Shown in pieces: positions 27,388-35,803 of a stretch of 64,000 nucleotides of DNA (position 1 is the first letter of the stretch; each line of letters opens with the position of its first letter). Position numbers and translations under genes: made by a program. The DNA lies in contig NZ_LMHV01000012.1 in assembly GCF_001429725.1 (NCBI RefSeq), positions 62,875 through 126,874 of the forward strand, in the 5' to 3' direction. The notes under the pieces were generated by a model that was given only the letters and a program-made list of their open reading frames with translations, searched no databases and was not told the origin of the DNA. The DNA is from Rhizobium sp. Root708. Its GTDB lineage: Bacteria; Pseudomonadota; Alphaproteobacteria; Rhizobiales; Rhizobiaceae.

Positions 27388-29283
27388 TTGGAACGTCGTC
27401 TCGCAGCTATTCTCGCAGCAGATATCGTCGGCTACAGCCGGTTGATGGGTTCAGACGAACAGGGGACGCTGAATGCGGTCAAGCTTTGCCGCGCGCAGCT
27501 TGTCGACCCTGTCATCACGCGCTGCAGGGGCCGCATCGTCAAGTTGACCGGCGACGGCATGCTCATCGAATTCTCAAGCATCGTCAATGCCGTGGCCTGC
27601 GCCAGCGAGATCCAGGAGGCCATGGCCGAGCGCAACCGTGCGGTCCAATCTGATCAACGGATCGATTTTCGCATTGGCATCCATCTCGGCGACGTGCTGG
27701 TCGAGGACGGCGATATCTTCGGCGACGGGGTGAATGTCGCGGCCCGGCTGGAAGCGATTGCAGAACCCGGCGGGATCGCCTTGTCCGCGACGGCGAGGGA
27801 TCACGTCGGCACCAGGCTGAACCTGTCTTTCGAGGACCGCGGCGAACACCGGCTGAAAAACATCGAGCGCCCCGTCAAGGTCTACGCCATCTCGCCACGC
27901 CGCGGACTGCCGCTGAAGGTCAATGAGGCGGCCTTGGCTGCCGCCAGGGAAAAGCACAAGCAACTGGTCGCCGTCCTGCCCTTCACGAACATGAGCGGCG
28001 ATCCGGAGCAGGAGTATTTTTCCGACGGCATCACGGAAGACATCATCACCGATCTCTCCAAGATATCGAACCTCTACGTCGTTGCCCGCAACACCGCCTT
28101 CACCTACAAGGGAAAATCCGTCCAGGTGAAGCAGGTGGCCTCCGAGCTCGGCGTCAATTTCGTGTTGCAGGGCAGCGTGCGCAAGGCCGGTCAGCGCGTG
28201 CGCATCACCGGGCAGCTGATCGACGCGCGCAATGGCGCGCATCTGTGGGCCGACCGCTTCGACCGCGATCTGACCGACATCTTCGCCATCCAGGACGAGA
28301 TCACCCACGCAATCGTCGACCAGCTGAAGATCAAGCTGCTGCCGGAAGAAAAGCGGGCGATTGCCAACGATCCGACCAACAATGTCGAGGCCTACACCTA
28401 CTATCTCAGGGGACGGCAGTTCTCGCACACATGGACCCGTCATTACCTGCTGATGGCGCGACGGATGTTCTCGACGGCGGTTGCACTTGATCCGGATTAC
28501 GCGCGCGCCTATGCCGGCATAGCGGACTGTGAATCCGCTCTCAGGGACTGGCATGCGGGCGAATACACGCTGGAAGGCATCCTCAGCCTGACCGCAAAGG
28601 CGCTGGCGCTGGATCCGAACCTCGCCGAAGCGCACGCATCGCGTGGTCTGGCGCTGCATCAGGACGGTCGCGACGTGGAGGCGCTGGCGGAGTTCGAAAA
28701 GGCTCTGAAGCTCGAGCCCGATCTTTACGAGGTGAACTTTCACTACGCGCGCTTCCTCTTCATGCAGGGCAAGTTCGAGAAGGCGATCACCTTCTTCACC
28801 CGCGCCTCCGAAATTCGCCCCGACGATTACCTGTCGCCGATCCACCTGATGAGCGCCTGCCGCTCACTCGGGCTGCAGGCGGAGCGGGAACGTTGGGCGA
28901 GCATCGGCATAGAGCGCGCCGAGCGCGCTCTGGAGGATCATCCGGAGAACGCCGGGCCGGCCCACCGCGGCGCGCTGGCGCTTGCGCATATGGGCGAAAG
29001 CGAACGCGCCAAGGAATGGCTGAAGCGCGCCCAGGCGATCGATCCGGATGACATCGTCGCGCAGTACAACATCGCCTGCGTCTACGCGCTTCTCGACGAG
29101 CGCGAGACGGCCCTCGACCTGCTCGAGGCACTGTTGCCGCAGTCCTCATGCTACCAGATCCTCTGGTTCAAGCACGATTCGGACCTCGATTCGGTGCGCG
29201 ACCATCCGCGTTTCCAGGCGATGCTCGACGCGATCGAGGCCTGCTCCTTCCCGCAGGAGGGCTACCGAGTGGCCTCGGAGTAG
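27388..29283 (+). CDS. Class III adenylate/guanylate cyclase fused to TolB-like and TPR regions
   Basis: A 631-residue soluble protein. The cyclase domain (about 1-170) begins MERRLAAILAADIVGYSRLM with the first metal Asp; VKLTGDGML carries the second metal Asp, and DGVNVAARLEA the transition-state Asn and Arg, so it looks catalytically competent. A TolB-like segment follows (VAVLPFTNMSGDPEQEYFSDGI), then TPR repeats to about residue 620 that probably bind partners. Rhizobia hold many such CyaB-like cyclases; the signal is unknown. The start is TTG with GAGG nearby. Confidence 0.9.
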   Translation: MERRLAAILAADIVGYSRLMGSDEQGTLNAVKLCRAQLVDPVITRCRGRIVKLTGDGMLIEFSSIVNAVACASEIQEAMAERNRAVQSDQRIDFRIGIHLGDVLVEDGDIFGDGVNVAARLEAIAEPGGIALSATARDHVGTRLNLSFEDRGEHRLKNIERPVKVYAISPRRGLPLKVNEAALAAAREKHKQLVAVLPFTNMSGDPEQEYFSDGITEDIITDLSKISNLYVVARNTAFTYKGKSVQVKQVASELGVNFVLQGSVRKAGQRVRITGQLIDARNGAHLWADRFDRDLTDIFAIQDEITHAIVDQLKIKLLPEEKRAIANDPTNNVEAYTYYLRGRQFSHTWTRHYLLMARRMFSTAVALDPDYARAYAGIADCESALRDWHAGEYTLEGILSLTAKALALDPNLAEAHASRGLALHQDGRDVEALAEFEKALKLEPDLYEVNFHYARFLFMQGKFEKAITFFTRASEIRPDDYLSPIHLMSACRSLGLQAERERWASIGIERAERALEDHPENAGPAHRGALALAHMGESERAKEWLKRAQAIDPDDIVAQYNIACVYALLDERETALDLLEALLPQSSCYQILWFKHDSDLDSVRDHPRFQAMLDAIEACSFPQEGYRVASE

Positions 29284-29416
29284 CGATCTGTTCCAAAATG
29301 AAACTGGGCGAGACGGCGTTGTGTCTTATGTTAACGCAGGTCTCTGAACGCGCTTTTCAGCCGCGCGTCTTGTTGCCACTATGCTCGCAGGGGAATTTCA
29401 AACAAAGGGCAACTCC

Positions 29417-29623
29417 ATGACGGTAGCCGCCGCCTTATCCATGCAGTCGGATGATACCGACGTACTCGCAGGTGCACTCTATTCCTGGTGCGCGGAACGC
29501 AACATCAAGCTTCGCAGCCAGCAGGGCCTGTCGATCGCAAGCATAGCGATCGATCTCTACCATGCCGGCCATCACACGCAGGATGCGCTTCTCGTCGCGC
29601 TCCACGAACGCGACCTTCACTAG
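29417..29623 (+). CDS. Small hypothetical protein (68 residues)
   Basis: Begins MTVAAALSMQSDDTDVL and ends LLVALHERDLH. It looks globular and helical, with no membrane segment. I do not recognise a family. The ATG at 29417 is preferred to the one at 29381. It follows the cyclase gene by 133 bases. Confidence 0.55.
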   Translation: MTVAAALSMQSDDTDVLAGALYSWCAERNIKLRSQQGLSIASIAIDLYHAGHHTQDALLVALHERDLH

Positions 29624-29677
29624 TTTCTGGCACTAACCCCTTGGGAAACGGTTCTTGCCGCCGGGGTCTCCGGCGGT

Positions 29678-30025
29678 TCAGGCGTAGCTGTCGCCGTTGA
29701 TCAAGGTCAGGATCGTCTTGACCGCCTGCTTGCCGGCAGTGGATTGCATGCGGTCGTAGTGGACCGCAAGTTCGTAGGCTTCTGCACTGAGCCCCGGGCG
29801 CGACTTGGTCTCGACGCCCTCGAAAAGAGCAGAAATATCGACATCGAGAAACACCGCGATCTGGTGCAGCTTGCTTGCCGATACCCGGTTCGTGCCCTTC
29901 TCGTATTTCTGGATTTGCTGGAAGGTCAGACCCAGCGCTTCGCCCAATTCCAGCTGTGAAATCTTTCGCTGCGCCCGAAGCGCTCTAACATTTTGTCCGA
30001 CAATAATATCGACCGGATCTGGCAC
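29678..30025 (-). CDS. XRE/Cro-CI family transcriptional regulator
   Basis: A 115-residue protein with an N-terminal helix-turn-helix (RALRAQRKISQLELGEALGLTFQQIQKYEKGTNRVSASKL) and a short C-terminal helical part. This arrangement is common in rhizobial chromosomal phage-repressor-like regulators and does not by itself indicate a prophage. The targets are unknown. It is divergent from mbfA, with a 311-base region between them. Confidence 0.88.
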   Translation of the reverse strand: MPDPVDIIVGQNVRALRAQRKISQLELGEALGLTFQQIQKYEKGTNRVSASKLHQIAVFLDVDISALFEGVETKSRPGLSAEAYELAVHYDRMQSTAGKQAVKTILTLINGDSYA

Positions 30026-30283
30026 GTGAGTGTTCCCTTATTAGCGAGTAAATCGCGCCTTGTACTATGGCGACGTTTTGAAATATCGCAATCCGGAAGT
30101 TGAAAATTTCAACCAGGTTTTCCCTCTTCAGCGACAGCAATGGCGCGTCGATATACGCTTATAGACTTTAAGATGCAAAAACTTTACATACTACCATCTC
30201 GAAGATGCGGCGGTTTTACTCGGATTTGCCATCGTCTTCTCCACCAATATGCGATCCTTCCGAAGAGGGCGGGAAAGGCGGGC
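30026..30283. other. AT-rich divergent control region between the XRE gene and mbfA
   Basis: Upstream part of the 311-base gap between the divergent genes. It is AT-rich near the XRE start and presumably holds that promoter, but I cannot name a clear -35/-10 pair. No gene is supported here. Confidence 0.4.
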
Positions 30284-30312
30284 TTGACCGCCTCTCGCAC
30301 GGCGCCTATTTT
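30284..30312 (+). promoter_or_regulatory. Putative mbfA promoter
   Basis: TTGACC at 30284-30289 and TATTTT at 30307-30312 with a 17-base spacer form a good sigma-70-type promoter. The -10 overlaps the iron-box palindrome, so repressor binding would block the polymerase. Confidence 0.65.
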
Positions 30313-30327
30313 AGAATAATTCTAAAA
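30309..30327 (+). promoter_or_regulatory. Iron control element (ICE, Irr-box) upstream of mbfA
   Basis: TTTTAGAATAATTCTAAAA is a perfect 8-3-8 palindrome, a strong match to the Irr-binding ICE of Hyphomicrobiales. It ends 9 bases before the mbfA start and overlaps the putative -10. Irr represses mbfA under low iron in Agrobacterium and Bradyrhizobium, and the position here fits repression. Confidence 0.85.
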
Positions 30328-30336
30328 GAGGTTCCC

Positions 30337-31320
30337 ATGTTGAGTCGCATTTTCCGGTCGTCGAAACGGTCCTTCGATAGCTTGTCGGAGCAGGAAATCC
30401 TGGCTTTGGCGATCAGCTCCGAAGAGGACGACGCCCGCATCTATCTTTCCTATGCCGAAATGCTCCGTCCCCAGTCTCCCGCCTCCGCCAAAGTGTTCGA
30501 GGATATGGCGGAGGTCGAGGATACCCATCGCAAATCCCTGATCGCGATCTACCGCGAACGATTTGGCGAGCGCATTACGCTCATCCGTCGCGAACATGTG
30601 AGGGGCTTCTACGAGCGCAAGCCCGATTGGCTGCGGCGCAATCTCTCGCTGGAGAAGATCCGCAACGAGGCGGAGGCGATGGAGCAGCAGGCCTATCGCT
30701 TCTATGTGGAGGCCACCAAGCGCGTTTCCGATGCCAAGACGCGCCAGTTGCTCGGCGATCTCGCGCTTGCCGAGCAGGGGCACGAAGATATCACCCGCAT
30801 GCTCAGCGAAAAGCACGTGCCCGCCGATGTCAGAGGTGAGGAGGACGTGGCCGTTCGGCGGCAGTTCGTGCTGACCTATGTGCAGCCCGGTCTTGCCGGA
30901 CTGATGGACGGATCGGTGTCGACGCTGGCCCCGATCTTTGCCGCGGCATTCGCCACGCAGGACACCTGGCAGACGTTTCTGGTCGGCATGTCCGCGTCGG
31001 TCGGCGCCGGCATCTCAATGGGCTTCACCGAAGCCGCGCATGATGACGGCAAGATCTCCGGGCGCGGGTCGCCGATCAAGCGTGGCCTGTCGTGCGGTAT
31101 CATGACCGCGCTCGGCGGTCTTGGACACACGCTGCCCTATCTCATCCCGAATTTCTGGACGGCGACGACGACAGCCGTGATCATCGCGATCTTCGAACTG
31201 TGGGCGATCGCGTTCATCCAGAACCGCTTCATGGAGACGCCTTTTCTCCGGGCGGCGCTGCAGGTCGTGGTCGGCGGTGGACTGGTTCTCGGCGCCGGTA
31301 TTCTGATCGGCAACAGCTGA
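30337..31320 (+). CDS. mbfA: Membrane-bound ferritin-like iron exporter MbfA
   Basis: About 327 residues: an N-terminal ferritin-like/rubrerythrin domain (about 15-165) with paired acidic and His ligands such as SSEEDDARIYLSYAE, MAEVEDTHR and LALAEQGHED, followed by a VIT1/CCC1-like membrane domain with several spans (from about 190 to the end). MbfA exports iron and protects against iron and peroxide stress in Agrobacterium and Bradyrhizobium. The ATG at 30337 follows AAAAGAGG; the frame from 30205 is rejected because it would include the operator. A strong terminator follows. Confidence 0.93.
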   Translation: MLSRIFRSSKRSFDSLSEQEILALAISSEEDDARIYLSYAEMLRPQSPASAKVFEDMAEVEDTHRKSLIAIYRERFGERITLIRREHVRGFYERKPDWLRRNLSLEKIRNEAEAMEQQAYRFYVEATKRVSDAKTRQLLGDLALAEQGHEDITRMLSEKHVPADVRGEEDVAVRRQFVLTYVQPGLAGLMDGSVSTLAPIFAAAFATQDTWQTFLVGMSASVGAGISMGFTEAAHDDGKISGRGSPIKRGLSCGIMTALGGLGHTLPYLIPNFWTATTTAVIIAIFELWAIAFIQNRFMETPFLRAALQVVVGGGLVLGAGILIGNS

Positions 31321-31325
31321 CCAAT

Positions 31326-31355
31326 AAAAAAGGCCGGCTTCGAGCCGGCCTTTTT
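31326..31355. terminator. Strong bidirectional terminator between mbfA and the convergent peptidase gene
   Basis: GGCCGGCT-TCG-AGCCGGCC with A-runs before and T-runs after, serving both convergent genes. Confidence 0.9.
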
Positions 31356-31376
31356 GAATTCGCAATGTGCCGTAGC

Positions 31377-31994
31377 TTACTTCAGGGCGCCGACCAGGAC
31401 GTCGCGGCCGTTCTCGATGGTCACCCAGCGACCGGCATTGGCGCTCGACTGGCGCTTGATGAACGAGTAGGGCGTGTCGAACCACGGCTTGACCGTGGAG
31501 GCCAGGTTGTCGAGCACGAAGTCGCCCTTGGTGGTGCGCAGCGTCAGGATCGCGTGGCCTTCGCCATCCGGCTTGCGGACGACGGTCATCAGAAGGTTGG
31601 CAGCCGAGAAGCCGCGCTGGATCAGGATACGGCGCTTCAGTAGCGCGAAATCCTCGCAATCGCCGGCGGTGGTCGGGTAGGCCCAGACTTCGTCCTTGCC
31701 GTAGATTTCCTTGTCGGTCATCGGGATGATGGTGGTGTTGACCTTGGTGTTGACGGCGCGGACGATCGCCCACTTGTCATCAGTCATATCGGCGACTGCC
31801 GAGTTACGGTTAGGGCCGCACTCTTCGCGATGCGTCTGACAGAATTCGTAATGGCCGATCGGCTGGGACGTGGGGGCACCCGTCACCATGGAGAAATTGC
31901 TTGTGGGGGCCGGTATCGCGGCCGTCGACATCGCACACATGGCCATCATGGCCACCAGGAAACCCTTGATCCGCACGCCCGATATTCCTTGCAT
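31377..31994 (-). CDS. Bacterial transglutaminase-like cysteine peptidase (BTLCP/DUF920, LapG-like fold)
   Basis: About 205 residues with an N-terminal hydrophobic signal segment, so probably periplasmic. The Cys-His-Asp triad is visible: Cys in TAGDCEDFALLKR, His in GEGHAILTLRT and Asp in DFVLDNL. The family includes LapG, which cleaves surface adhesins under LapD/c-di-GMP control, but no adhesin or LapD-like gene is adjacent here, so the substrate is unknown. The ATG at 31994 starts a basic stretch followed by FLVAMMAMCAMS. Confidence 0.88.
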   Translation of the reverse strand: MQGISGVRIKGFLVAMMAMCAMSTAAIPAPTSNFSMVTGAPTSQPIGHYEFCQTHREECGPNRNSAVADMTDDKWAIVRAVNTKVNTTIIPMTDKEIYGKDEVWAYPTTAGDCEDFALLKRRILIQRGFSAANLLMTVVRKPDGEGHAILTLRTTKGDFVLDNLASTVKPWFDTPYSFIKRQSSANAGRWVTIENGRDVLVGALK

Positions 31995-32214
31995 CGCCCC
32001 TGAATTCTTAACAAAAAGTTAATTGAGGGACGTGCGGAGAGTCAATCGCTACTTCTGGGGAGGGGGTGAAAGCGCTGGATATGGTTAAAATACGTTAGGA
32101 TTTGACACATCGCCACCGGCCTGCCGCAGCTGGCCGCTGCGGCAATATTCATTCAAGTATCTAATATTACTAAAGATATTGCGAAGTCGAGGCTCGGAGC
32201 CGGGCCTGCGGCGA

Positions 32215-33015
32215 TCAGCCCGCCATTTCCTTAACGGCAAATAGCATGCGTTCTATGTCCTGTGGACGGGACAGGCGGTGATCCCCATCACGGATGAAGG
32301 TCAGCACGACGTCGTCGGCGGGCAGATGCTCGACGAGCTTCATCGCATGTTGAAAGGGGACATCCGGATCCTTCATTCCCTGCAGGATGTGAACCGGGCA
32401 TCCGACCTCGATAATGCCTGTCAGTACCTGGTTTTCGCGCCCGTCTTCGATCAGCGCCCGGGTGTAGATATTGGGCTCCGGGCTGTATTCGGAGCGCTCT
32501 TCGAAGAAGCCGCGCTCGGCAAGCGAGGCCTTTTCCTTCTTCGTGAGGTTCGGCTCGATGAGATCGGAGGTGAAGTCCGGGGCGGGCGCGATCAGCACCA
32601 TGCCCTGAAGCTTCGGCGCATCGGCGCGCTTGGCGAATTCCTGGGCGAGCCGCAGCGCGATCCAGCCGCCCATGGACGAACCGACCAGAATGACGCGCTC
32701 AGGCTTGGTGTGCGCGACGACGCCGAGCGCCTCTTCCAGCCAGCGCGAAATGGTGCCGTCGGTGAATGCGCCTTTCGACACGCCGTGTCCGGAATAGTCG
32801 AAACGGATGCACGACAGTCCGCTCTCGGCGGCGAGTCGGTCGAGTTCGATCGCCTTCGTGCCTTCCATGTCGGAGCGATATCCGGACAGCCAGACGAGAG
32901 CCGGGCCGTTATTGCCTTCCTGCGCCGGACGCACCACATAGGCGATATCGCGGGCAGCGGCGCCTTCGCCAACGGCCAGAAATTGCGGTTCGGAGGCGGA
33001 AATGGCGTCGGACAT
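32215..33015 (-). CDS. Alpha/beta hydrolase (ABHD10-like)
   Basis: A 266-residue soluble hydrolase. The nucleophile elbow is GSSMGG near residue 113, the oxyanion region is WLSGYRSDMEG, and the late acid and base appear in MKDPDVP and GDHRLS. The layout resembles mitochondrial ABHD10 and related bacterial esterases or thioesterases. Substrate unknown. It is divergent from infC. Confidence 0.88.
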   Translation of the reverse strand: MSDAISASEPQFLAVGEGAAARDIAYVVRPAQEGNNGPALVWLSGYRSDMEGTKAIELDRLAAESGLSCIRFDYSGHGVSKGAFTDGTISRWLEEALGVVAHTKPERVILVGSSMGGWIALRLAQEFAKRADAPKLQGMVLIAPAPDFTSDLIEPNLTKKEKASLAERGFFEERSEYSPEPNIYTRALIEDGRENQVLTGIIEVGCPVHILQGMKDPDVPFQHAMKLVEHLPADDVVLTFIRDGDHRLSRPQDIERMLFAVKEMAG

Positions 33016-33190
33016 GCGAAAACTCCTTCGTTTCGGCCTATAAAACAGATTCTTGACAGGCTGACAGCGGGTGATTTTTCCGCTAAAGCGTGCTAATGAC
33101 TTGGTTGCAGCGATGGCGAAACTCGGTCGTCTTCCTTATATAGAGGCGATCCGCTGCAGCAATCCGAAACAACGCGAGGAGAGTACGACC

Positions 33191-33727
33191 ATTCGCAGAC
33201 CTTTCAAGAACGACGCGCCCGTAAAGGAAGGGCCGCGCTCGAACAGGGAAATTCGCATTCCCAAAATTCAGCTCATCGATGCTGAAGGACAGAACCTAGG
33301 CGTCGTTGCGACGGACCAGGCGCTGAAGATGGCTGAGGAAGCCGGCCTCGACCTGGTGGAGATTTCCCCCAACGCCGAACCGCCTGTGTGCAAGATCCTC
33401 GATCTGGGCAAGCTGAAATACGCCAACCAGAAGAAGGCCGCCGAGGCGCGCAAGAAGCAGAAGATTGTCGAAGTCAAAGAAATCAAGATGCGCCCGAATA
33501 TCGACACCCATGACTATGAGGTGAAGATGAAGGCGATGGGTCGTTTCTTCGAAGAAGGCGACAAGGTCAAGGTGACGCTGAAGTTCCGCGGCCGCGAAAT
33601 GGCCCACCAGGAACTCGGCATGAAGCTTTTGCAGCAGGTCAAGGCCGACACCCTGGAATATGCCAAGGTCGAAGCCGAGCCCAAGCTCGAAGGCCGCCAG
33701 ATGATGATGGTCCTCGCACCGAAATAA
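33191..33727 (+). CDS. infC: Translation initiation factor IF-3, apparent AUU start
   Basis: About 178 residues: N-domain ([17 protein letters not shown]), linker, and C-domain ([32 protein letters not shown]). IF-3 binds the 30S subunit and proofreads start codons. No ATG, GTG or TTG lies at the expected start. An ATT at 33191-33193 follows GAGGAG at ideal spacing and gives IRRPFKND, which fits the family N-terminus. In E. coli infC also uses AUU for autoregulation. The ATG-started frame from 33071 would add 40 residues not seen in homologues. Confidence 0.93.
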   Translation: MRRPFKNDAPVKEGPRSNREIRIPKIQLIDAEGQNLGVVATDQALKMAEEAGLDLVEISPNAEPPVCKILDLGKLKYANQKKAAEARKKQKIVEVKEIKMRPNIDTHDYEVKMKAMGRFFEEGDKVKVTLKFRGREMAHQELGMKLLQQVKADTLEYAKVEAEPKLEGRQMMMVLAPK

Positions 33728-33763
33728 GATGTCGTAACAGGGCGCATCGCCGCCGTTCGTATC

Positions 33764-33788
33764 AAAGCCGTCCGAAAGGGCGGCTTTT
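33764..33788 (+). terminator. Rho-independent terminator of infC
   Basis: AAAGCCGTCC and GGGCGGCTTT around a GAAA tetraloop (one G-T pair), then TTTTG. It shows infC is transcribed separately from rpmI-rplT here. Confidence 0.8.
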
Positions 33789-33899
33789 GTATTTCTGGGT
33801 TGTCCCGTCAATCTGACAGGATGCTGACATCGGCGCTCAAGGCCTTGTCAGTCGGCCTTTGCCATTCTCTCCGCATCGAAACGACAGAGGAGGCAAGTC

Positions 33900-34475
33900 A
33901 TGACAATCAAGATTCGCAATATGGCGTTCGCATCGGTTGCCGCATTGGCGCTAACCGCGGCGATGCCGGTCGTTCAATCGTTCGGCCCGCTTTCGATGAC
34001 GACGGCTGCTCTGGCCCGGGGCGGCCACGACGATGGTGGTTCTTCAAGCAGCAGCGGCGGCGGTAGCTCTGGTCGAAGCGGCGGCAATGATCATGGCAGC
34101 GACGACCATGGTGGTCGCAGTGGCGGTCATGACGACGACGGCAATGATGACCACGGCGGTCGGCGCGGCGATCGCTCCTCTGACGATGGCGCTTCTCACG
34201 ACGTCGGCGACGACAATCCCGGAAACCATAGCGGGCGAGGAGACCGTGGTCGGTCCGACCGACCGCGGACTGTCCTGACGGTTTCCGACGCCAGCCTGCG
34301 CGGTCTGCTGAACGGATCGCTGGTGGCTCGCGATCAGCTCGGCCGTCTGCTGGAAGTCGAGGTCGAGCGCGAACATGGAGCACGCCTTATCAAGGCCCAG
34401 GTCCACCGGTCGGATGCTCGCCGCAATCCTGGAGCAATCACCAGTGTCCAGATCGTCCCCGCTGCCGCGCAGTAA
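33900..34475 (+). CDS. Secreted Gly/Ser/Asp/His-rich protein with C-terminal PepSY-like region
   Basis: A 191-residue protein with a signal peptide (hydrophobic AFASVAALALTAAMPVV), a low-complexity middle of about 80 residues of Gly, Asp, His and Ser (for example GGHDDGG, DDHGGRSGG) and an ordered C-terminal 60 residues beginning VLTVSDASLRGLL. The His/Asp-rich part could bind divalent metals, which is inference only. Its layout parallels the next gene, suggesting duplication. The ATG follows GAGG. It leads a set of four same-strand genes ending in a two-component system. Confidence 0.75.
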   Translation: MTIKIRNMAFASVAALALTAAMPVVQSFGPLSMTTAALARGGHDDGGSSSSSGGGSSGRSGGNDHGSDDHGGRSGGHDDDGNDDHGGRRGDRSSDDGASHDVGDDNPGNHSGRGDRGRSDRPRTVLTVSDASLRGLLNGSLVARDQLGRLLEVEVEREHGARLIKAQVHRSDARRNPGAITSVQIVPAAAQ

Positions 34476-34613
34476 AACGTGCGACAGATCTTCCGACCGC
34501 CTCGGAAGAAAGAGGCTCCGTCGCCATGCGACGGGGTCTCTTGGTCTGGCGACCTTGCCTCGCCGCAGTGAAGCGTACAATCTAGCTGCTGGCCCTTCAT
34601 CGCCGGAACGACC

Positions 34614-35135
34614 ATGCACCCCAAACGCCGCTCGCTTCTATCTCTTTTGTTATTGACCTGCTGGCTGGCGGCGGCCGGCACCCTCGCGGTGCGTGATGCA
34701 TCCGCCAAGGACGGAGGCAGCAACAGCGGGTCCGGCAGCTCGGGCAGCGGCGCCTCTGGTTCCGGTTCGTCCGGATCGAATTCCGGAAGTTCCGGCTCCG
34801 GAAGCGATAACAGCGGCCATGGCGGCGGCGATGATCACGGAGGTGGTCACGGCGGTGACGACGGTGATGATGGCGACGACGACAGCGGCAGCGGCAATCA
34901 GGGGCATGGTTCGGATTACGATCGCGCCAGGGATGCAGTCCGAGACGGCAAGGTGCTGCCCCTGAAGGCGATCCTGAAAAACATCGGCATGCGACGCTAT
35001 GGCCGCGTCATCGACGTTCGGCTGCAGCGGTCGATGGTCAGCGATACCTATCAGTTGAAAGTCAGGGACGGCGCCGGAACCATCAGAACCCTGCGCATCA
35101 ACGCCCGTAACGGCACGTTGCTTGGAGGATCCTGA
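34614..35135 (+). CDS. Secreted Gly/Ser/Asp/His-rich PepSY-like protein
   Basis: A 173-residue protein with a signal peptide (LLSLLLLTCWLAAAGTLA), a long Ser-Gly then Gly-Asp-His low-complexity section (about residues 33-103) and a C-terminal PepSY-like domain (YGRVIDVRLQRSM, TYQLKVRDGAGTIRTLRIN). PepSY proteins often accompany two-component systems and inhibit or sense in the periplasm. It ends 3 bases before the response regulator start, so it is co-transcribed with it. Confidence 0.8.
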   Translation: MHPKRRSLLSLLLLTCWLAAAGTLAVRDASAKDGGSNSGSGSSGSGASGSGSSGSNSGSSGSGSDNSGHGGGDDHGGGHGGDDGDDGDDDSGSGNQGHGSDYDRARDAVRDGKVLPLKAILKNIGMRRYGRVIDVRLQRSMVSDTYQLKVRDGAGTIRTLRINARNGTLLGGS

Positions 35136-35138
35136 TCG

Positions 35139-35780
35139 ATGCGGATCTTGCTGGGGGAGGACGACGCCAACATTTCCAGTCATGTGGTCGAGGCACTCGA
35201 GCGCGAGGGCTACCGCATCGACGTTCTCGCGACCGGGCCGCAGGTCTGGGAAGAGGGCGAGACCGGTGACTTCGCCGCGATCATCCTCGATCTCGGCTTG
35301 CCAGGCATGGACGGACTGTCGATCCTGAAGCGATGGCGCATGGCCGGCATCAATACACCTGTCCTGGTGCTGACGGCTCGCGGCTCATGGATGGAGCGCG
35401 TCGATGGCTTCGATGCCGGCGCCGACGACTATCTGCCGAAGCCGTTTCGCACCGAGGAATTGATCGCGCGTCTGCGCGCCTTGTTGCGGCGCTCGGGTGT
35501 CGGCCACTCACGCGTCAAATCCGCCGATCGCTTCACACTGGATGAAAACGCCCGCCGGGTGACATTCGACGGCAGGGAGTTGGACCTCAGCCCGCTGGAA
35601 TATCGGATGCTGGCGCTTTTCATCGCAAGACCGGGCGCGGTGCTCACCGCGGCTGAACTTGCGAGCCAGGTTCAGGGCCGGGACGACGACGCCGCCAAGA
35701 ATGCCGTCGAGGCCATGGTGGCGCGGCTGAGAAAGAAGACCGACAGCGACGCGATCGAGACGCGTCGCGGCTTCGGCTAG
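35139..35780 (+). CDS. OmpR/PhoP-family response regulator, C-terminus apparently cut by an amber codon
   Basis: A 213-residue regulator: receiver with phospho-acceptor D51 (IILDLGLPGMDG) and Lys in DYLPKPF, then an OmpR-type winged helix (LSPLEYRMLALFIARPG, AMVARLRKK). It ends ETRRGFG then TAG. Homologues usually continue GFGY plus a short strand. Reading past the TAG gives nine sense codons (including the amber position) and a TGA that overlaps the kinase ATG as ATGA. The TAG thus looks like a Tyr codon changed to stop. The wing may still fold. It pairs with the kinase downstream. Confidence 0.88.
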   Translation: MRILLGEDDANISSHVVEALEREGYRIDVLATGPQVWEEGETGDFAAIILDLGLPGMDGLSILKRWRMAGINTPVLVLTARGSWMERVDGFDAGADDYLPKPFRTEELIARLRALLRRSGVGHSRVKSADRFTLDENARRVTFDGRELDLSPLEYRMLALFIARPGAVLTAAELASQVQGRDDDAAKNAVEAMVARLRKKTDSDAIETRRGFG

Positions 35781-35803
35781 TTGCTGCCGGAGCGGCGCGG
35801 CGC

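Noticed and set aside
29678..30025. XRE regulator as a sign of a prophage
   Set aside because: No integrase, capsid, terminase or attachment site is visible nearby; such regulators are common in rhizobial chromosomes.
33071..33190. ATG-started N-terminal extension of infC
   Set aside because: The extra 40 residues do not resemble IF-3, overlap the promoter region and lie before the strong ribosome-binding site.
34020..34920. Repetitive Gly/Asp/His codons read as a tandem repeat array or CRISPR
   Set aside because: The repeats are irregular codon-level low complexity within two open frames, with no fixed repeat length or spacers.
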